Origin: Colwellia sp.
Lineage (GTDB): Bacteria > Pseudomonadota > Gammaproteobacteria > Enterobacterales > Alteromonadaceae
Direction: 5' to 3'
Assembly (NCBI RefSeq): GCF_013215345.1
Contig: NZ_JABSOV010000013.1
Span: forward strand, 1 to 64,000
DNA: 64,000 bases
Shown: one piece after another, positions 53,702-64,000 of the stretch
Numbering within the stretch: position 1 is the first letter of the stretch
Layout of the letters: the number at the start of each line of letters is the position of its first letter
The notes under the pieces: model-generated
Told to the model about the DNA's origin: nothing
Seen by the model: the letters and a program-made list of their open reading frames with translations, nothing else
Database searches by the model: none
Made by a program: the position numbers and the translations under genes

Positions 53702-53941
53702 GATCATAAATTATAAACTTCGTTACTTCTTTTTATAAAAACTATTAGCTACACACTCAAGACATTACTATTGCGCTAACTCTCAACTAAAATCGTAAAT
53801 AAACAATTCATCTTTGCATATTCTCTAAGACACATCCTTGAAGTTGGTCTATTAAACTTTCTCCCGTATTGCGCTCAACTTTCCCTCTAAAGGCGGTAAC
53901 AGTATCACAGCTAGCAGGAATAAGTGTTGTTCTTGCTTACG

Positions 53942-55300
53942 TTACCCTAAAACCCGACTAAAATCATTGAATAAGCCAATGGCCATTAACATCAACAATG
54001 CCAATGCACCAAATTTAAAGCCAGCTTCTTGAATCTTCTCGGGCACTTCTTTCCCGGTAAAAAGCTCTATAACATAATAGAGTAAGTGTCCGCCATCAAG
54101 TACTGGTAATGGTAAAAGGTTAATTATTCCTAAATTAATACTAATTAGCGCTAAAAAGCCTAGAAAATAAACAAAACCATGACTAGCACTGCTACCTGCT
54201 CCTTGAGCAATACCAATGGGTCCACTTAAATTCTTAACGGATACATCACCGGTGATTAACTTACCAATCATACTAAATGTTAAGGTGGTTAAATTCCAAG
54301 TTCGTTGTGCACTTTCCTTTATCGCCTCAATTGGGCCATACCTTAACTCAATTAATAGTGACTCTGGCCAGGCATCTACTCTAGGTGCTACACCTATATA
54401 ACCAATAACTTTCCCAGCTTGCTCAACACTGTTAGGCGTCACAGCTAAAGTCAGTAGCTCACCATTTCTTTTGACGGTGATTAAGACTTCTTCTGCTGGA
54501 AATTGTTTTATTTCCTTAGCAAAGCTTTGCCAGTCACTTGTCTTTACATTAGCCACTGAAATAAGGGTATCACCCACTAATAACCCTGCTAATGCTGCCG
54601 GACTTTCTTCTGCTACCGCGGATAATTCATTATGCACATTAGGCCTGAAAGGGGTAATACCTAGACTGGTAAGCGCTGAGGTTTTATCCGGTGAAAACTG
54701 CCAGTTACGGGTATCTAAAATAAAGCTAGAAATATATTGGCTATCTGCTTGTTTGGTATTTATGGTGATTTTGTCATTGCCAATTTGTCCAATAAGCGCC
54801 AGATTAACTTCCTGCCAATCTCGAGTAACATTACCGGCAACACTAACAATTTCGCTGTTATTACTTAGTTTAGCTTTACCCGCAATTGAGCTTGGCGCTA
54901 TATCACCAATCACAGGTTTTACCCCAGGCACGCCAATTAAGAACATCAGGTAGAAAGCAAATAAAGCAAAGATAAAGTTAGCTAAGGGCCCTGCCGCAAC
55001 AATGGCTATGCGTTGATAGACGCTTTTGCTATTGAAAGTTTTATCTTTATCTTCAGGCTGAACATCATCAACACGTTCATCGAGCATTTTGACATAACCA
55101 CCAAGTGGTATCATGGCCAAAACATATTCAGTGCCATCTTTAGCTGTTTTGCGCCAGATTGCCCGGCCGAAGCCAACAGAAAAACGTTCAACTTTAACGC
55201 CGTTCTTTCTAGCAACCCAAAAATGACCATATTCGTGCACTGTCACTAAGATGCCCAACGCGACAACAAATGATGCTAGGTTCCACAAAAAATCAAACAT
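53942..55300 (-). CDS. rseP: Site-2 metalloprotease RseP
   Basis: HEYGHFWVARKNGVKVERFSVGFG; PDZ domains; NLLPLPVLDGGHLLYY. Confidence 0.96.
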   Translation of the reverse strand: MFDFLWNLASFVVALGILVTVHEYGHFWVARKNGVKVERFSVGFGRAIWRKTAKDGTEYVLAMIPLGGYVKMLDERVDDVQPEDKDKTFNSKSVYQRIAIVAAGPLANFIFALFAFYLMFLIGVPGVKPVIGDIAPSSIAGKAKLSNNSEIVSVAGNVTRDWQEVNLALIGQIGNDKITINTKQADSQYISSFILDTRNWQFSPDKTSALTSLGITPFRPNVHNELSAVAEESPAALAGLLVGDTLISVANVKTSDWQSFAKEIKQFPAEEVLITVKRNGELLTLAVTPNSVEQAGKVIGYIGVAPRVDAWPESLLIELRYGPIEAIKESAQRTWNLTTLTFSMIGKLITGDVSVKNLSGPIGIAQGAGSSASHGFVYFLGFLALISINLGIINLLPLPVLDGGHLLYYVIELFTGKEVPEKIQEAGFKFGALALLMLMAIGLFNDFSRVLG

Positions 55301-55321
55301 GTTATTTATTACCCTTTAGCA

Positions 55322-56539
55322 TTACAGACATTTATTGGTATTAAAATCAGCCAATAATGTTTGTGTAAAAATGCGCACTTGCTTATCAAGGGCAATCACC
55401 TCGTTTATATTATCTACCTGTTGTGAGACAAATTTTTTCACAGAAGTTTCATTTATTTTAAATATATCGGTAAATTTTATTTTTTCGTCTAAAAAAGCAG
55501 CAACGGCTATTTCATTGGCGGCATTAAGCGCAGTACAGGCTGCTTGCCCTTGTTTACAAGCATCGATAGCCAATTTTAAATTTGGGTAACGAGCAAAATC
55601 GACTGGTTGGAATTCGAAAGAGGCGGTATTAAAAAAGTCTAAAGGAGCAACACCCGACTCTATTCGCTCTGGAAAATTCAAAGCATGAGCAATTGGCGTA
55701 CGCATATCAGGATTACCCATTTGAGCAATAACTGAGCCGTCTTTGTATTGTACCATGGAATGTATGGTACTTTGTGGATGCAAGACCACTTGAATATCTT
55801 CAGCTTCGATATTAAAAAGCCACTTGGCTTCAATAAATTCAAGACCTTTATTCATCATAGTGGCAGAGTCTACTGATATTTTTCGGCCCATATCCCAGTT
55901 TGGATGGTTACAAGCTTCTTGTGGAGTTACCGTTGCTAATGTATCGATAGCTCTTGTTCTAAAAGGCCCACCTGAGCCAGTTAACAGTATCTTACTGATG
56001 CCGTTGGCTAGCAGTTGGCATTCACCAAGATTAGCTTGCTGCTGAGCGGGTAAACATTGAAAGATAGCATTGTGTTCACTATCAATGGGTAGCAATTCAG
56101 CACCCGAAGCTTTTACCGCCGCCATAAAAATAGCACCTGAAGTAACTAAAGCTTCTTTATTTGCCAGCAAGACCCGTTTGCCTGCATTTACAGCCGCAAG
56201 CGTAGGTAATAGACCTGCAGCGCCAACAATAGCCGCCATTACCGTATCAGTAGATTTACATTGAGCAAGTTCAATTAAGGCTTGCTTGCCTGACAACACA
56301 GTAATATCGCTAAGATTAGCGCCCTTAAGCTTTTCAGCCAATAGCTTGGCATGATCACTTGAAACTAGCACCACTTGCTGTGGTTTGAATTCAAGGCATT
56401 GCTCAAATATCACATCAACGCTAGCGTGAGCAGCTAAACTGATCACTTGAAACTTATCAGGGTGAAGACGCACCACATCTAAGGTACTGCTACCAATAGA
56501 GCCCGTTGAACCTAAAATACAAAGTTGACGTTTAAGCAC
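55322..56539 (-). CDS. dxr: 1-deoxy-D-xylulose 5-phosphate reductoisomerase
   Basis: [76 protein letters not shown]. Confidence 0.97.
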   Translation of the reverse strand: MLKRQLCILGSTGSIGSSTLDVVRLHPDKFQVISLAAHASVDVIFEQCLEFKPQQVVLVSSDHAKLLAEKLKGANLSDITVLSGKQALIELAQCKSTDTVMAAIVGAAGLLPTLAAVNAGKRVLLANKEALVTSGAIFMAAVKASGAELLPIDSEHNAIFQCLPAQQQANLGECQLLANGISKILLTGSGGPFRTRAIDTLATVTPQEACNHPNWDMGRKISVDSATMMNKGLEFIEAKWLFNIEAEDIQVVLHPQSTIHSMVQYKDGSVIAQMGNPDMRTPIAHALNFPERIESGVAPLDFFNTASFEFQPVDFARYPNLKLAIDACKQGQAACTALNAANEIAVAAFLDEKIKFTDIFKINETSVKKFVSQQVDNINEVIALDKQVRIFTQTLLADFNTNKCL

Positions 56540-56610
56540 GTATATACCTCACTTTTCTAATCAAAAACTAATCAAAACACTAACAATTTAAATTTTTACT
56601 CTTTAAATTG

Positions 56611-57474
56611 TTAAGCAAGTAATACGTAACAAAGCGCAAAAACTGGTGCCGTTGCCGTTAAACTATCAATTCTATCTAAAATACCACCATGGCCGGGTAA
56701 GATAGTGCCACTATCTTTAACACCTGCTTGGCGTTTAAACATACTTTCCGTTAAGTCACCTAAAACAGAAATAGTGGTAATTAATACTGTCACCAGTAAG
56801 GCAGTAACAAACTCCTCAATAGACCACTGTAATGAAATACCAACAACGACAGTTAATACTGCAGCGCAAGCCACCCCACCAAGGAAGCCTTCAATAGTTT
56901 TTCCAGGGCTAACATTAGGCATGAGTTTATGTTTACCTATTGATTTCCCGACAAAATAAGCACCGACATCAGCACTCCACACGAGCATAAATAGGTACAT
57001 CAATAACTGTGCACCTTGAAATTCATCTAACGCATAGTTATTGCTGCGTAAGACTATAAAAGCTAACCAAGTAGGCACTAAGGTTAACCAGCCAAACAAA
57101 GCAATAATGACTTTATTCTGTGACCAAAAACCGTTGAATTTAGGGTAGGAAAACATTAATAAAGCAGCAAATAACCACCAAATTACACTTAACCATAGAA
57201 TTGAGGATATTTCATGCTCTATACCAAAGATCACTAGCCATGTTTTACCCACGGGCAAGAAGAACCATAACACCGCAACAAGTGCTGTGGTAACAATAAC
57301 ATAGGCTAAACGTTGTATTGTTTTGGTTAAGCCCATGAAGCGAGCCCATTCCCACGCACCTATGGCGATAATAGCCATTAAAAGCCCAGCAAAGTAATTA
57401 ATAGGTAAATAGAAAATAGCTGTGATTGCTGTTGGTGCTAATATTAAAGCCGTAATAATTCGTTGTTTTAACAA
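56611..57474 (-). CDS. cdsA: Phosphatidate cytidylyltransferase
   Basis: SADVGAYFVGKSIGKHKLMPNVSPGKTIEGFLGG; GDLTESMFKRQAGVKDSGTILPGHGGILDRIDSL. Confidence 0.96.
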   Translation of the reverse strand: MLKQRIITALILAPTAITAIFYLPINYFAGLLMAIIAIGAWEWARFMGLTKTIQRLAYVIVTTALVAVLWFFLPVGKTWLVIFGIEHEISSILWLSVIWWLFAALLMFSYPKFNGFWSQNKVIIALFGWLTLVPTWLAFIVLRSNNYALDEFQGAQLLMYLFMLVWSADVGAYFVGKSIGKHKLMPNVSPGKTIEGFLGGVACAAVLTVVVGISLQWSIEEFVTALLVTVLITTISVLGDLTESMFKRQAGVKDSGTILPGHGGILDRIDSLTATAPVFALCYVLLA

Positions 57475-57566
57475 GGGCTACCCTTTTTATTTTTATAGAC
57501 AGTTGTTATAGACTTTATTAAGTCCGGCAAGCTCTACGTATAAGATTTTCGGCTTGCTGTTATTAT

Positions 57567-58331
57567 TTATACTTGTTCGTTTTTTGCTTGTTCACCGGTT
57601 TTACCAAAACGACGTTCTCGCTGATCGAAGCAGTTTATCGCCTGTTCAAATTGAGCTTCATTAAAATCTGGCCATAATATATCGGTGAAATATAGCTCTG
57701 CATAAGCTGCTTGCCATAATAGGAAATTACTAATGCGATAGTCGCCACCGGTGCGGATCAACAAATCTAAAGCGGGCAAATCCGCTAGACAAGTTTGCGC
57801 ATTAAGGGTCTGTTCATTAATATCATCTAGGGTCATTGTGCCCTGTTGAACGTCACTGGCGAGTTTTTTAGCCGCTTGGGCAATATCCCAACGACCGCCA
57901 TAATTTGCTGCCACAGATAATACTAAGCCAGTATTTTCTGACGTAAGTTGCTCTGACTTAGCAATATTTCTCTGTAATTTGTCAGAAAATCGACTCAAAT
58001 CACCTATCACTTGAAAGCGAATATTATGTTTATGTAAACGTTTAACTTCTTTAGTTAACACATACATAAACAAGTCCATCAGTACACTGACTTCCTTTTC
58101 CGGTCGCTGCCAATTTTCACTACTAAAGGCAAAGAGTGTTAACGCTTTAACATTAGACTTTCGTGCACTAGCGACAACAGCTCGCACTGATTCAACACCG
58201 GCTCTATGACCAGAAACGCGCCCTTTACCTTGCAGTTGAGCCCATCGACCATTACCATCCATTATGATAGCAACATGTTGAGGAGTATTTTTATTTTCAG
58301 CTTGTTCCGCTAAAGCTTCGCTATTGTCCAC
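57567..58331 (-). CDS. uppS: Undecaprenyl diphosphate synthase
   Basis: [73 protein letters not shown]. Confidence 0.97.
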   Translation of the reverse strand: MDNSEALAEQAENKNTPQHVAIIMDGNGRWAQLQGKGRVSGHRAGVESVRAVVASARKSNVKALTLFAFSSENWQRPEKEVSVLMDLFMYVLTKEVKRLHKHNIRFQVIGDLSRFSDKLQRNIAKSEQLTSENTGLVLSVAANYGGRWDIAQAAKKLASDVQQGTMTLDDINEQTLNAQTCLADLPALDLLIRTGGDYRISNFLLWQAAYAELYFTDILWPDFNEAQFEQAINCFDQRERRFGKTGEQAKNEQV

Positions 58332-58461
58332 TACAAATTACCCACTTGAAAATTACTCACTTAACAATTTTCCATTAATCATTTAAGTCACTACTTATTT
58401 AAAGCCAATTAGTTAAAGTAAACTAGTTAAGACAGAATAAACTTATAAGTCGCTATTAAAC

Positions 58462-58502
58462 AAAAACGCCAGTTAGCTAATTTAAGCGAGCTGGCGTTTT
58501 AA
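58462..58502 (-). terminator. Intrinsic terminator between frr and uppS
   Basis: AAAAACGCCAG...CTGGCGTTTT; minus-strand U tract. Confidence 0.75.
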
Positions 58503-58511
58503 ATAGAAGAA

Positions 58512-59069
58512 CTATATTTCCATTAATTCGGCTTCTTTTTTCACTAATATTTCATCAACTTGCTTCACAAAAGTATCTGTGCTTTTCTGAATTGAATCTT
58601 CAGCTTGATGATGCTCATCTTCACTGATGTCTTTGTCTTTTAACAAGCTTTTAAAATCTGAGTTAGCATCACGGCGAATATTACGAATCGCTACTTTACC
58701 GCCTTCTGCTTCGCCACGTACCACTTTAACTAAGTCTTTTCGGCGCTCTTCGGTAAGCGGTGGTAATGGAATGCGTATTAAGGTGCCATTTGATTGTGGA
58801 TTTAAACCTAAATCAGATTTCATAATGGCTTTTTCAACCGCACTAATCATACCTTTATCGAAAACGGTAATAGAAAGGTTACGAGCATCTGGAACAGAGA
58901 TATTACCGACCTGATTCAATGGCGTGTCCATACCATAGTATTCAACGACAATATTATCTAATAAAGAGGCATGCGCGCGGCCTGTTCTTATTTTGTTCAA
59001 GCTGGTTTTTAAAGCATCAATACTTTTGCCCATACGTTCTTGAGCATCTTCAATTATTTCATCTATCAC
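58512..59069 (-). CDS. frr: Ribosome recycling factor
   Basis: [54 protein letters not shown]. Confidence 0.97.
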   Translation of the reverse strand: MIDEIIEDAQERMGKSIDALKTSLNKIRTGRAHASLLDNIVVEYYGMDTPLNQVGNISVPDARNLSITVFDKGMISAVEKAIMKSDLGLNPQSNGTLIRIPLPPLTEERRKDLVKVVRGEAEGGKVAIRNIRRDANSDFKSLLKDKDISEDEHHQAEDSIQKSTDTFVKQVDEILVKKEAELMEI

Positions 59070-59165
59070 GATTATTTTCCCTAAATATTATCAAGTTAAC
59101 TTTAAGCCAGTAGTCTATATTACTTGAGCTTATTAGCACTTATTTTTGACTTGAATCTCGAAAAG

Positions 59166-59894
59166 TTACTTATGTGTAATTATAGTGCCTTCGCTACCGC
59201 CCATGATGACAGATTTCAACGCACCCGGTTTATTCATGTTAAATACGCGAATCGGCATATTGTGATCTCGCGCTAAAGTAAAGGCTGCTAAGTCCATTAC
59301 TTTTAATTCTTTATCAAGTACTTCATCATAACTAAGCTCACTATAAAGCTCAGCATTTGGATTTGTCATTGGGTCTGCAGAGTAAATACCATCAACTTTA
59401 GTCGCTTTTAATACTACATCCGCTTCAATTTCAATACCACGTAAACAAGCCGCTGAATCTGTGGTGAAGAATGGATTTCCCGTACCAGCAGAAAAGATAA
59501 CCACACGACCAGATTTTAATAAACTGATAGCATTGGCCCAGTTATAGCGTTCACATACACCCGCTAAATCAATGGCAGACATTAAGCGGGTATTAACAAA
59601 AGCACGATGTAATGCATCACGCATAGCTAAGCCATTCATTACTGTGGCAAGCATACCCATTTGGTCACCAACAACACGGTTCATGCCAGCTTCGGCTAAC
59701 CCAGCACCACGGAACAAATTACCACCACCAATAACTAAGCCTACTTGGATACCCATCTCTACCAATTCTTTGATCTCTAGAGCCATACGGTCAAGTACTT
59801 TAGGATCAATACCAAAACCCTCATCCCCCATCAGTGCTTCACCACTGAGTTTTAATAATATTCGTCGATAAGCAGGCTTCGGATTGGTTGTCAT
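59166..59894 (-). CDS. pyrH: UMP kinase
   Basis: [72 protein letters not shown]. Confidence 0.97.
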   Translation of the reverse strand: MTTNPKPAYRRILLKLSGEALMGDEGFGIDPKVLDRMALEIKELVEMGIQVGLVIGGGNLFRGAGLAEAGMNRVVGDQMGMLATVMNGLAMRDALHRAFVNTRLMSAIDLAGVCERYNWANAISLLKSGRVVIFSAGTGNPFFTTDSAACLRGIEIEADVVLKATKVDGIYSADPMTNPNAELYSELSYDEVLDKELKVMDLAAFTLARDHNMPIRVFNMNKPGALKSVIMGGSEGTIITHK

Positions 59895-60165
59895 AGGGAA
59901 AGATTCCTGTAGCAGTTAGGTAATAAAATTTAAGCCGATAAAAGCCGAGGTCAAAAGACCGCGGCTATTTTAATACGTTTAGCGCAGACACGAAAGTCTA
60001 AACTGAAAAAACTCATTTTTTTTGTGTAAATATGCCTGTTTGGGCGTAAATAGTAGGGGCTATTGATCTTTAACGGTTAAATTTTGTTCATTTATTTCAA
60101 AGAGAGTAAAGCGTTTTAGGCGCGGCGAGTAGTGTGTAGCCTAGTCATTCTAAGAAAATACTACT

Positions 60166-60202
60166 CAAAAAAAAACGCCTACCTAGGTAGACGTTTTTTT
60201 GA
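60166..60202. terminator. Bidirectional intrinsic terminator between tsf and pyrH
   Basis: AAAAAAAAACGCCTACCTAGGTAGACGTTTTTTT. Confidence 0.85.
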
Positions 60203-60258
60203 TAATTCATTCTATTTGACGTGCTTAGCTATAAAGCTAACACTTCAAACAAATCAAA

Positions 60259-61110
60259 TTAAGCTTTTGCAGCAGCAGCTAGTTGTGCTTCTACTTCAGC
60301 AGCAAAATCTTCTGATTTTTTCTCGATACCTTCGCCAACTTCCATACGAACGAATGCAGAAACAGTTACGCCTTTTTCTTTTAACACTTCACCAACCGTT
60401 TTCTTAGGCTCCATGATAAATGCTTGGCCTGATAAAGAAACTTCGCCAGTGAACTTACGCATACGGCCAGTAACCATTTTTTCAGCGATTTCTTCAGGCT
60501 TGCCTTCGTTCATCGCCATTTCGATTTGAATGCGCTTTTCATTGGCAACAACATCAGCAGGAACGTCATCAGGAGTTAAGTACTCAGGCTTACTTGCTGC
60601 AACGTGCATAGCAATATGTTTAAGTGCTTCTACATCACCTTCACCGGCAACAACTACACCAATTTTAGCACCGTGAGTATAAGAAGCTAAGTTAACACCT
60701 TCTACATATTCAACACGACGTACATTGATGTTTTCACCAATTTTAGTCACTAACGCGATGCGTTTTTCTTCAAATTGTGCTTGTAGCTCTTCGATAGTAA
60801 CTTTAGAGCTAAGTGCAGCATCAGCTACAGCATTGGCAAAACCTAAAAAGTTATCATCCATTGCAACGAAATCAGTCTGACAGTTAACTTCAACTATTGC
60901 AGCTGTGTTTCCTGATACTTTAATGATAATCGCGCCTTCAGCAGCGATATTACCTGCTTTTTTAGCGGCTTTTGCTTGACCGTTCTTACGCATATTTTCA
61001 ATCGCAAGTTCCATGTCGCCTTCAGCTTCTACTAACGCTTTTTTACAATCCATCATGCCCGCAGCTGTGCGTTGACGTAATTCTTTAACCATAGCAGCTG
61101 TAACTGTCAT
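60259..61110 (-). CDS. tsf: Translation elongation factor Ts
   Basis: [48 protein letters not shown]. Confidence 0.97.
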   Translation of the reverse strand: MTVTAAMVKELRQRTAAGMMDCKKALVEAEGDMELAIENMRKNGQAKAAKKAGNIAAEGAIIIKVSGNTAAIVEVNCQTDFVAMDDNFLGFANAVADAALSSKVTIEELQAQFEEKRIALVTKIGENINVRRVEYVEGVNLASYTHGAKIGVVVAGEGDVEALKHIAMHVAASKPEYLTPDDVPADVVANEKRIQIEMAMNEGKPEEIAEKMVTGRMRKFTGEVSLSGQAFIMEPKKTVGEVLKEKGVTVSAFVRMEVGEGIEKKSEDFAAEVEAQLAAAAKA

Positions 61111-61187
61111 AGGTATTTCCTCGATTTTCAGTTACCCCCGTAGCGGCACTCATAATAAGCTAGCCTTGGGAATAAATATTAAATAAG

Positions 61188-61215
61188 TTGCCACAAAAGC
61201 TAGCTTTTGTGGCAA
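61188..61215. repeat. 28-nt perfect palindrome in the rpsB-tsf intergenic region
   Basis: TTGCCACAAAAGCTAGCTTTTGTGGCAA equals its own reverse complement. Confidence 0.95.
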
Positions 61216-61245
61216 TAGCAAAATAAAACGTGTTATTAACTGAAA

Positions 61246-61974
61246 TTATTCAGCTTCAACAAAACCGTCTTTTTCAGCTTGTACAACGATATTTTGCTCA
61301 CGACCACTGATTACAGCGTCGGCAACAGCGTTACAGTATAAACTTACTGCACGAATAGCATCATCGTTACCCGGTACGATGTAATCGATACCATCTGGGT
61401 TAGAGTTAGTATCAACAACAGAAATTATTTTGATACCAAGGTTGTTTGCTTCTTTAATAGCAATGTGCTCGTGATCAGCATCAATGATAAATAAAACGTC
61501 AGGTAAACCACCCATGTTTTTAATGCCACCTAAACTTTTATCAAGCTTTTCCATTTCACGAGTACGCATTAACGCTTCTTTTTTAGTTAAAGCTTCAAAA
61601 GTACCGTCAGTGCTTTGAGATTCTAAATCTTTTAAACGTTTGATTGATTGACGAACTGTTTTCCAGTTAGTCAACATACCACCTAACCAGCGATGGTTAA
61701 CGAAGAATTGGTCAGATTTGATCGCAGCGTCTTTGATAGCATCACTTGCAGCACGTTTAGTACCAACAAATAACACTTTACCTTTTTTCGATGAAACATT
61801 GCTTACAAAAGCAAGTGCTTCATTGAACATAGGAACAGTTTGCTCAAGGTTGATGATATGAACTTTATCGCGTGAACCGAAAATGAATGGCTTCATTTTA
61901 GGATTCCAGTAACGAGTTTTGTGACCGAAATGAACACCAGCTTTAAGCATATCGCGCATTGAAACGTTTGACAT
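61246..61974 (-). CDS. rpsB: 30S ribosomal protein S2
   Basis: [43 protein letters not shown]; start trimmed to MSNVSMRD; the upstream extension in the ORF track is leader. Confidence 0.97.
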   Translation of the reverse strand: MSNVSMRDMLKAGVHFGHKTRYWNPKMKPFIFGSRDKVHIINLEQTVPMFNEALAFVSNVSSKKGKVLFVGTKRAASDAIKDAAIKSDQFFVNHRWLGGMLTNWKTVRQSIKRLKDLESQSTDGTFEALTKKEALMRTREMEKLDKSLGGIKNMGGLPDVLFIIDADHEHIAIKEANNLGIKIISVVDTNSNPDGIDYIVPGNDDAIRAVSLYCNAVADAVISGREQNIVVQAEKDGFVEAE

Positions 61975-62381
61975 TGTATTTTCCTTTAATGGGGTTAAGC
62001 GTTCATACATCCAATATACACGACCTCTTCGCTTTGACTTTATAGCCAAAAACTGGGCACCCCGGTATACCTTTAATAGATGTATGTGAGTTTATAATAA
62101 TGACTTACCGAATAAAAAACTTAATAAAGTATCTTACTCAAATAGTCGATTTAAATTGTCACCAAACCAAGCCAAGCCATTCAGCTAATGTACAAGACAA
62201 AAACAAAAATGATCCAACTAAAAATTTAGCGCCGCACTTTATACCATAAATCAGTTTTTTTAGCGAGATAAAAATCATTTATCACTAAAGGGGGATTTAT
62301 AGTGGGATATTCAGGCAAGGCGAGTTAAAATCACCTGAGACCCTATTTTTCACCCAAACATTCATTTTTGTAGAGTAAGCA

Positions 62382-63002
62382 ATGTCAGCAGAATTATTTT
62401 TTATTTATGACAGTCACTGTCCGTGGAGTTATGCAGCAACTCCTTTAGTTAATGCGGTAAATCAATCGTTACCTCAAGTAGCCCTTAATTTATGGCATTG
62501 TGCCTATTTTTCTGATGCTGACGGTGAAAGTGCAATCACTAAACAGCAAATAGTTCAAGTTAAAGAGCTATCATCGGTTAGTTTTTCGCCTGAATATATG
62601 AAGGCATTATCGCAAGGCAAAGACTCTACCTTATGTGCCAATTTAATGACGTGGGCGACAAATAAAACCTCCCAACAGGCATTAATGTTATTAAATGCGC
62701 TGCAAGCTGCACATTTTGGTGCGGGTAACCCTCTAAGTGAGCAAACAGATTTAAGCAACATAGTCGAAGAGTTCAAGCTATCCGTACCTGCTAAAGTTTT
62801 TAATAAAACGAAATTGACTAATGATGCTGAAGCACAAGTGCATGAGATCTATGCACTACAAGAAATTATAGCAACACAAGCGATACCTGCCTTATTACTG
62901 GCTATAAATGATGAGTTAATATTGCTTAACCACAATTTATACTTACAAGATCCTGACGCATTTATTGACGCGGTCAAATTAGAGTTAAACAAACACAGTT
63001 AA
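62382..63002 (+). CDS. DsbA-family thioredoxin-fold protein
   Basis: ELFFIYDSHCPWSYAATPLVNAV; FrnE/DsbA-like fold; cis-Pro-like AIPALLL. Confidence 0.8.
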   Translation: MSAELFFIYDSHCPWSYAATPLVNAVNQSLPQVALNLWHCAYFSDADGESAITKQQIVQVKELSSVSFSPEYMKALSQGKDSTLCANLMTWATNKTSQQALMLLNALQAAHFGAGNPLSEQTDLSNIVEEFKLSVPAKVFNKTKLTNDAEAQVHEIYALQEIIATQAIPALLLAINDELILLNHNLYLQDPDAFIDAVKLELNKHS

Positions 63003-63013
63003 CTTGCTATCTT

Positions 63014-63289
63014 ATACCAAACGGATTAGTTAACTGACCAACTTAGAACTACGTTAGTGAGCTTAGAACAAACAAAATGAGTTAAACATAGTTATTCTAT
63101 ATTTCATTCATTTTGTGACGTTATCAGTTTACTAAGGAGTTCCCAAAGGGCAAATACCTAATAAAAGGCAAAGGCTTACATGCACCGTTATTGATTGTGA
63201 GAAGGGAGTAACCATTCACTTCAATCAATGCCTTGCCTCTAAGCCTTTTAATTTTCGCTAAGTAAACAATTAATTAGTCCGATTGGTAT
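63014..63289. mobile_element. MITE-like element B with imperfect terminal inverted repeats
   Basis: Left ATACCAAACGGATTAGTTAA vs reverse complement of right ATACCAATCGGACTAATTAA; carries a 60-bp core matching element A at 50/60 positions. Confidence 0.7.
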
Positions 63290-63390
63290 TAAGAGCAAGT
63301 TACTCATCTATCATGATGAAATGACAAACAATTAAAAGCATAGTCGCCAGCAACAATGCCGCTAGCGCAAACTTAAAGAGATAGAACAAT

Positions 63391-64000
63391 ATGGCCATCA
63401 CCATAAAAAGCCAAGAAGAAATCGCCAAAATGCGTATTGCCGGGCAATTAGCCGCTGACGTTTTAGAGATGATAGCACCGCATGTAAAGGCCGGTATTAG
63501 CACAGATGAGCTAAATAGCCTTTGTGCCGAGTTTACTGAAAAAGTGCAAAATGCCATTTCAGCGCCGCTCAATTACCATGAATTTCCTAAATCGATTTGT
63601 ACGTCAGTAAACCATGTCGTTTGTCACGGAATTCCTGATGATACTGTGCTAGCCGATGGCGATATTATTAATATTGATATTACCGTAATAAAAGATGGCT
63701 ATCATGGCGATACCAGTAAAATGTTTATCGTCGGTGAAGGCTCCCCTGAAGATAATCGTCTCTGCCGCATTACTCAAGAGTCTTTATACCTCGCCTTAAA
63801 AAAAGTAAAACCAGGCACCATATTTGGCGAAATTGGCACAACCATTCAAAAATTCATTAAAAAATCTGGTCGATATTCTATCGTCAAAGATTATTGTGGT
63901 CACGGCATAGGTAAAGACTTTCATGAAGAGCCGCAAATTGTCCACTATAAAAACAATGATAAAACTAAGATGGAAGTTGGTATGTGTTTTACTATCGAGC
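63391..64000 (+). CDS. map: Type I methionine aminopeptidase (truncated by window end)
   Basis: MAITIKSQEEIAKMRIAGQLAADVLEMIAPHVKAGISTDELN; SVNHVVCHGIPDD; INIDITVIKDGYHGDTSKMF; CGHGIGKDFHEEP; divergent from rpsB as in other gammaproteobacteria. Confidence 0.96.
   Translation, partial: MAITIKSQEEIAKMRIAGQLAADVLEMIAPHVKAGISTDELNSLCAEFTEKVQNAISAPLNYHEFPKSICTSVNHVVCHGIPDDTVLADGDIINIDITVIKDGYHGDTSKMFIVGEGSPEDNRLCRITQESLYLALKKVKPGTIFGEIGTTIQKFIKKSGRYSIVKDYCGHGIGKDFHEEPQIVHYKNNDKTKMEVGMCFTIE

Noticed and set aside
54471-54953. Plus-strand ORF of 160 aa
   Set aside because: Antisense to rseP; no motif.
60132-60407. Plus-strand ORF of 91 aa
   Set aside because: Spans the tsf-pyrH terminator and the antisense of the tsf 3' end; Leu/Gln-rich artefact.
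63300-63572. Minus-strand ORF of 90 aa
   Set aside because: Overlaps the start of map on the opposite strand; map is clearly the real gene although absent from the ORF track because it is truncated.

Overview
The window looks like chromosomal DNA from a Colwellia-like marine gammaproteobacterium (inferred from protein sequences and gene order). It opens with the 5' end of a 16S rRNA gene on the minus strand, with two rrn-type promoters and a boxA leader. Next come branched-chain amino acid catabolism genes: a valine/isoleucine-type operon on the minus strand, then a divergent MerR/LiuR regulator and a liuABCDE plus CoA-transferase operon on the plus strand. The middle holds a GEMM-I (c-di-GMP-I) riboswitch upstream of a small secreted DUF3718-like protein, a patatin, a CPA2 antiporter, a GGDEF protein, an RhlE-type helicase, a PsrA-like regulator, an M2/ACE-like peptidase and a bkd (branched-chain 2-oxoacid dehydrogenase) operon. 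The rest is pgm-seqA-ybfF-ybfE-fldA-fur, sstT, and the conserved tilS-accA-dnaE-rnhB-lpxB-lpxA-fabZ-lpxD-skp-bamA-rseP-dxr-cdsA-uppS-frr-pyrH-tsf-rpsB block facing a truncated map gene. No CRISPR array, prophage, IS transposase or tRNA was seen. The most unusual observations are: (i) two tandem homologous 28-codon mini-ORFs inside the bkd operon, joined by identical TAATCATG junctions; (ii) a c-di-GMP riboswitch whose terminator 3' arm is complementary to its own aptamer strand; (iii) several MITE-like elements, two of which share a conserved core inside different stems and different terminal inverted repeats; (iv) an 84-bp in-frame duplication at the N-terminus of BamA that duplicates the AQA signal-cleavage-like motif; (v) a repeat array separating lpxA from lpxB. 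All calls were made by eye; no database searches were run.
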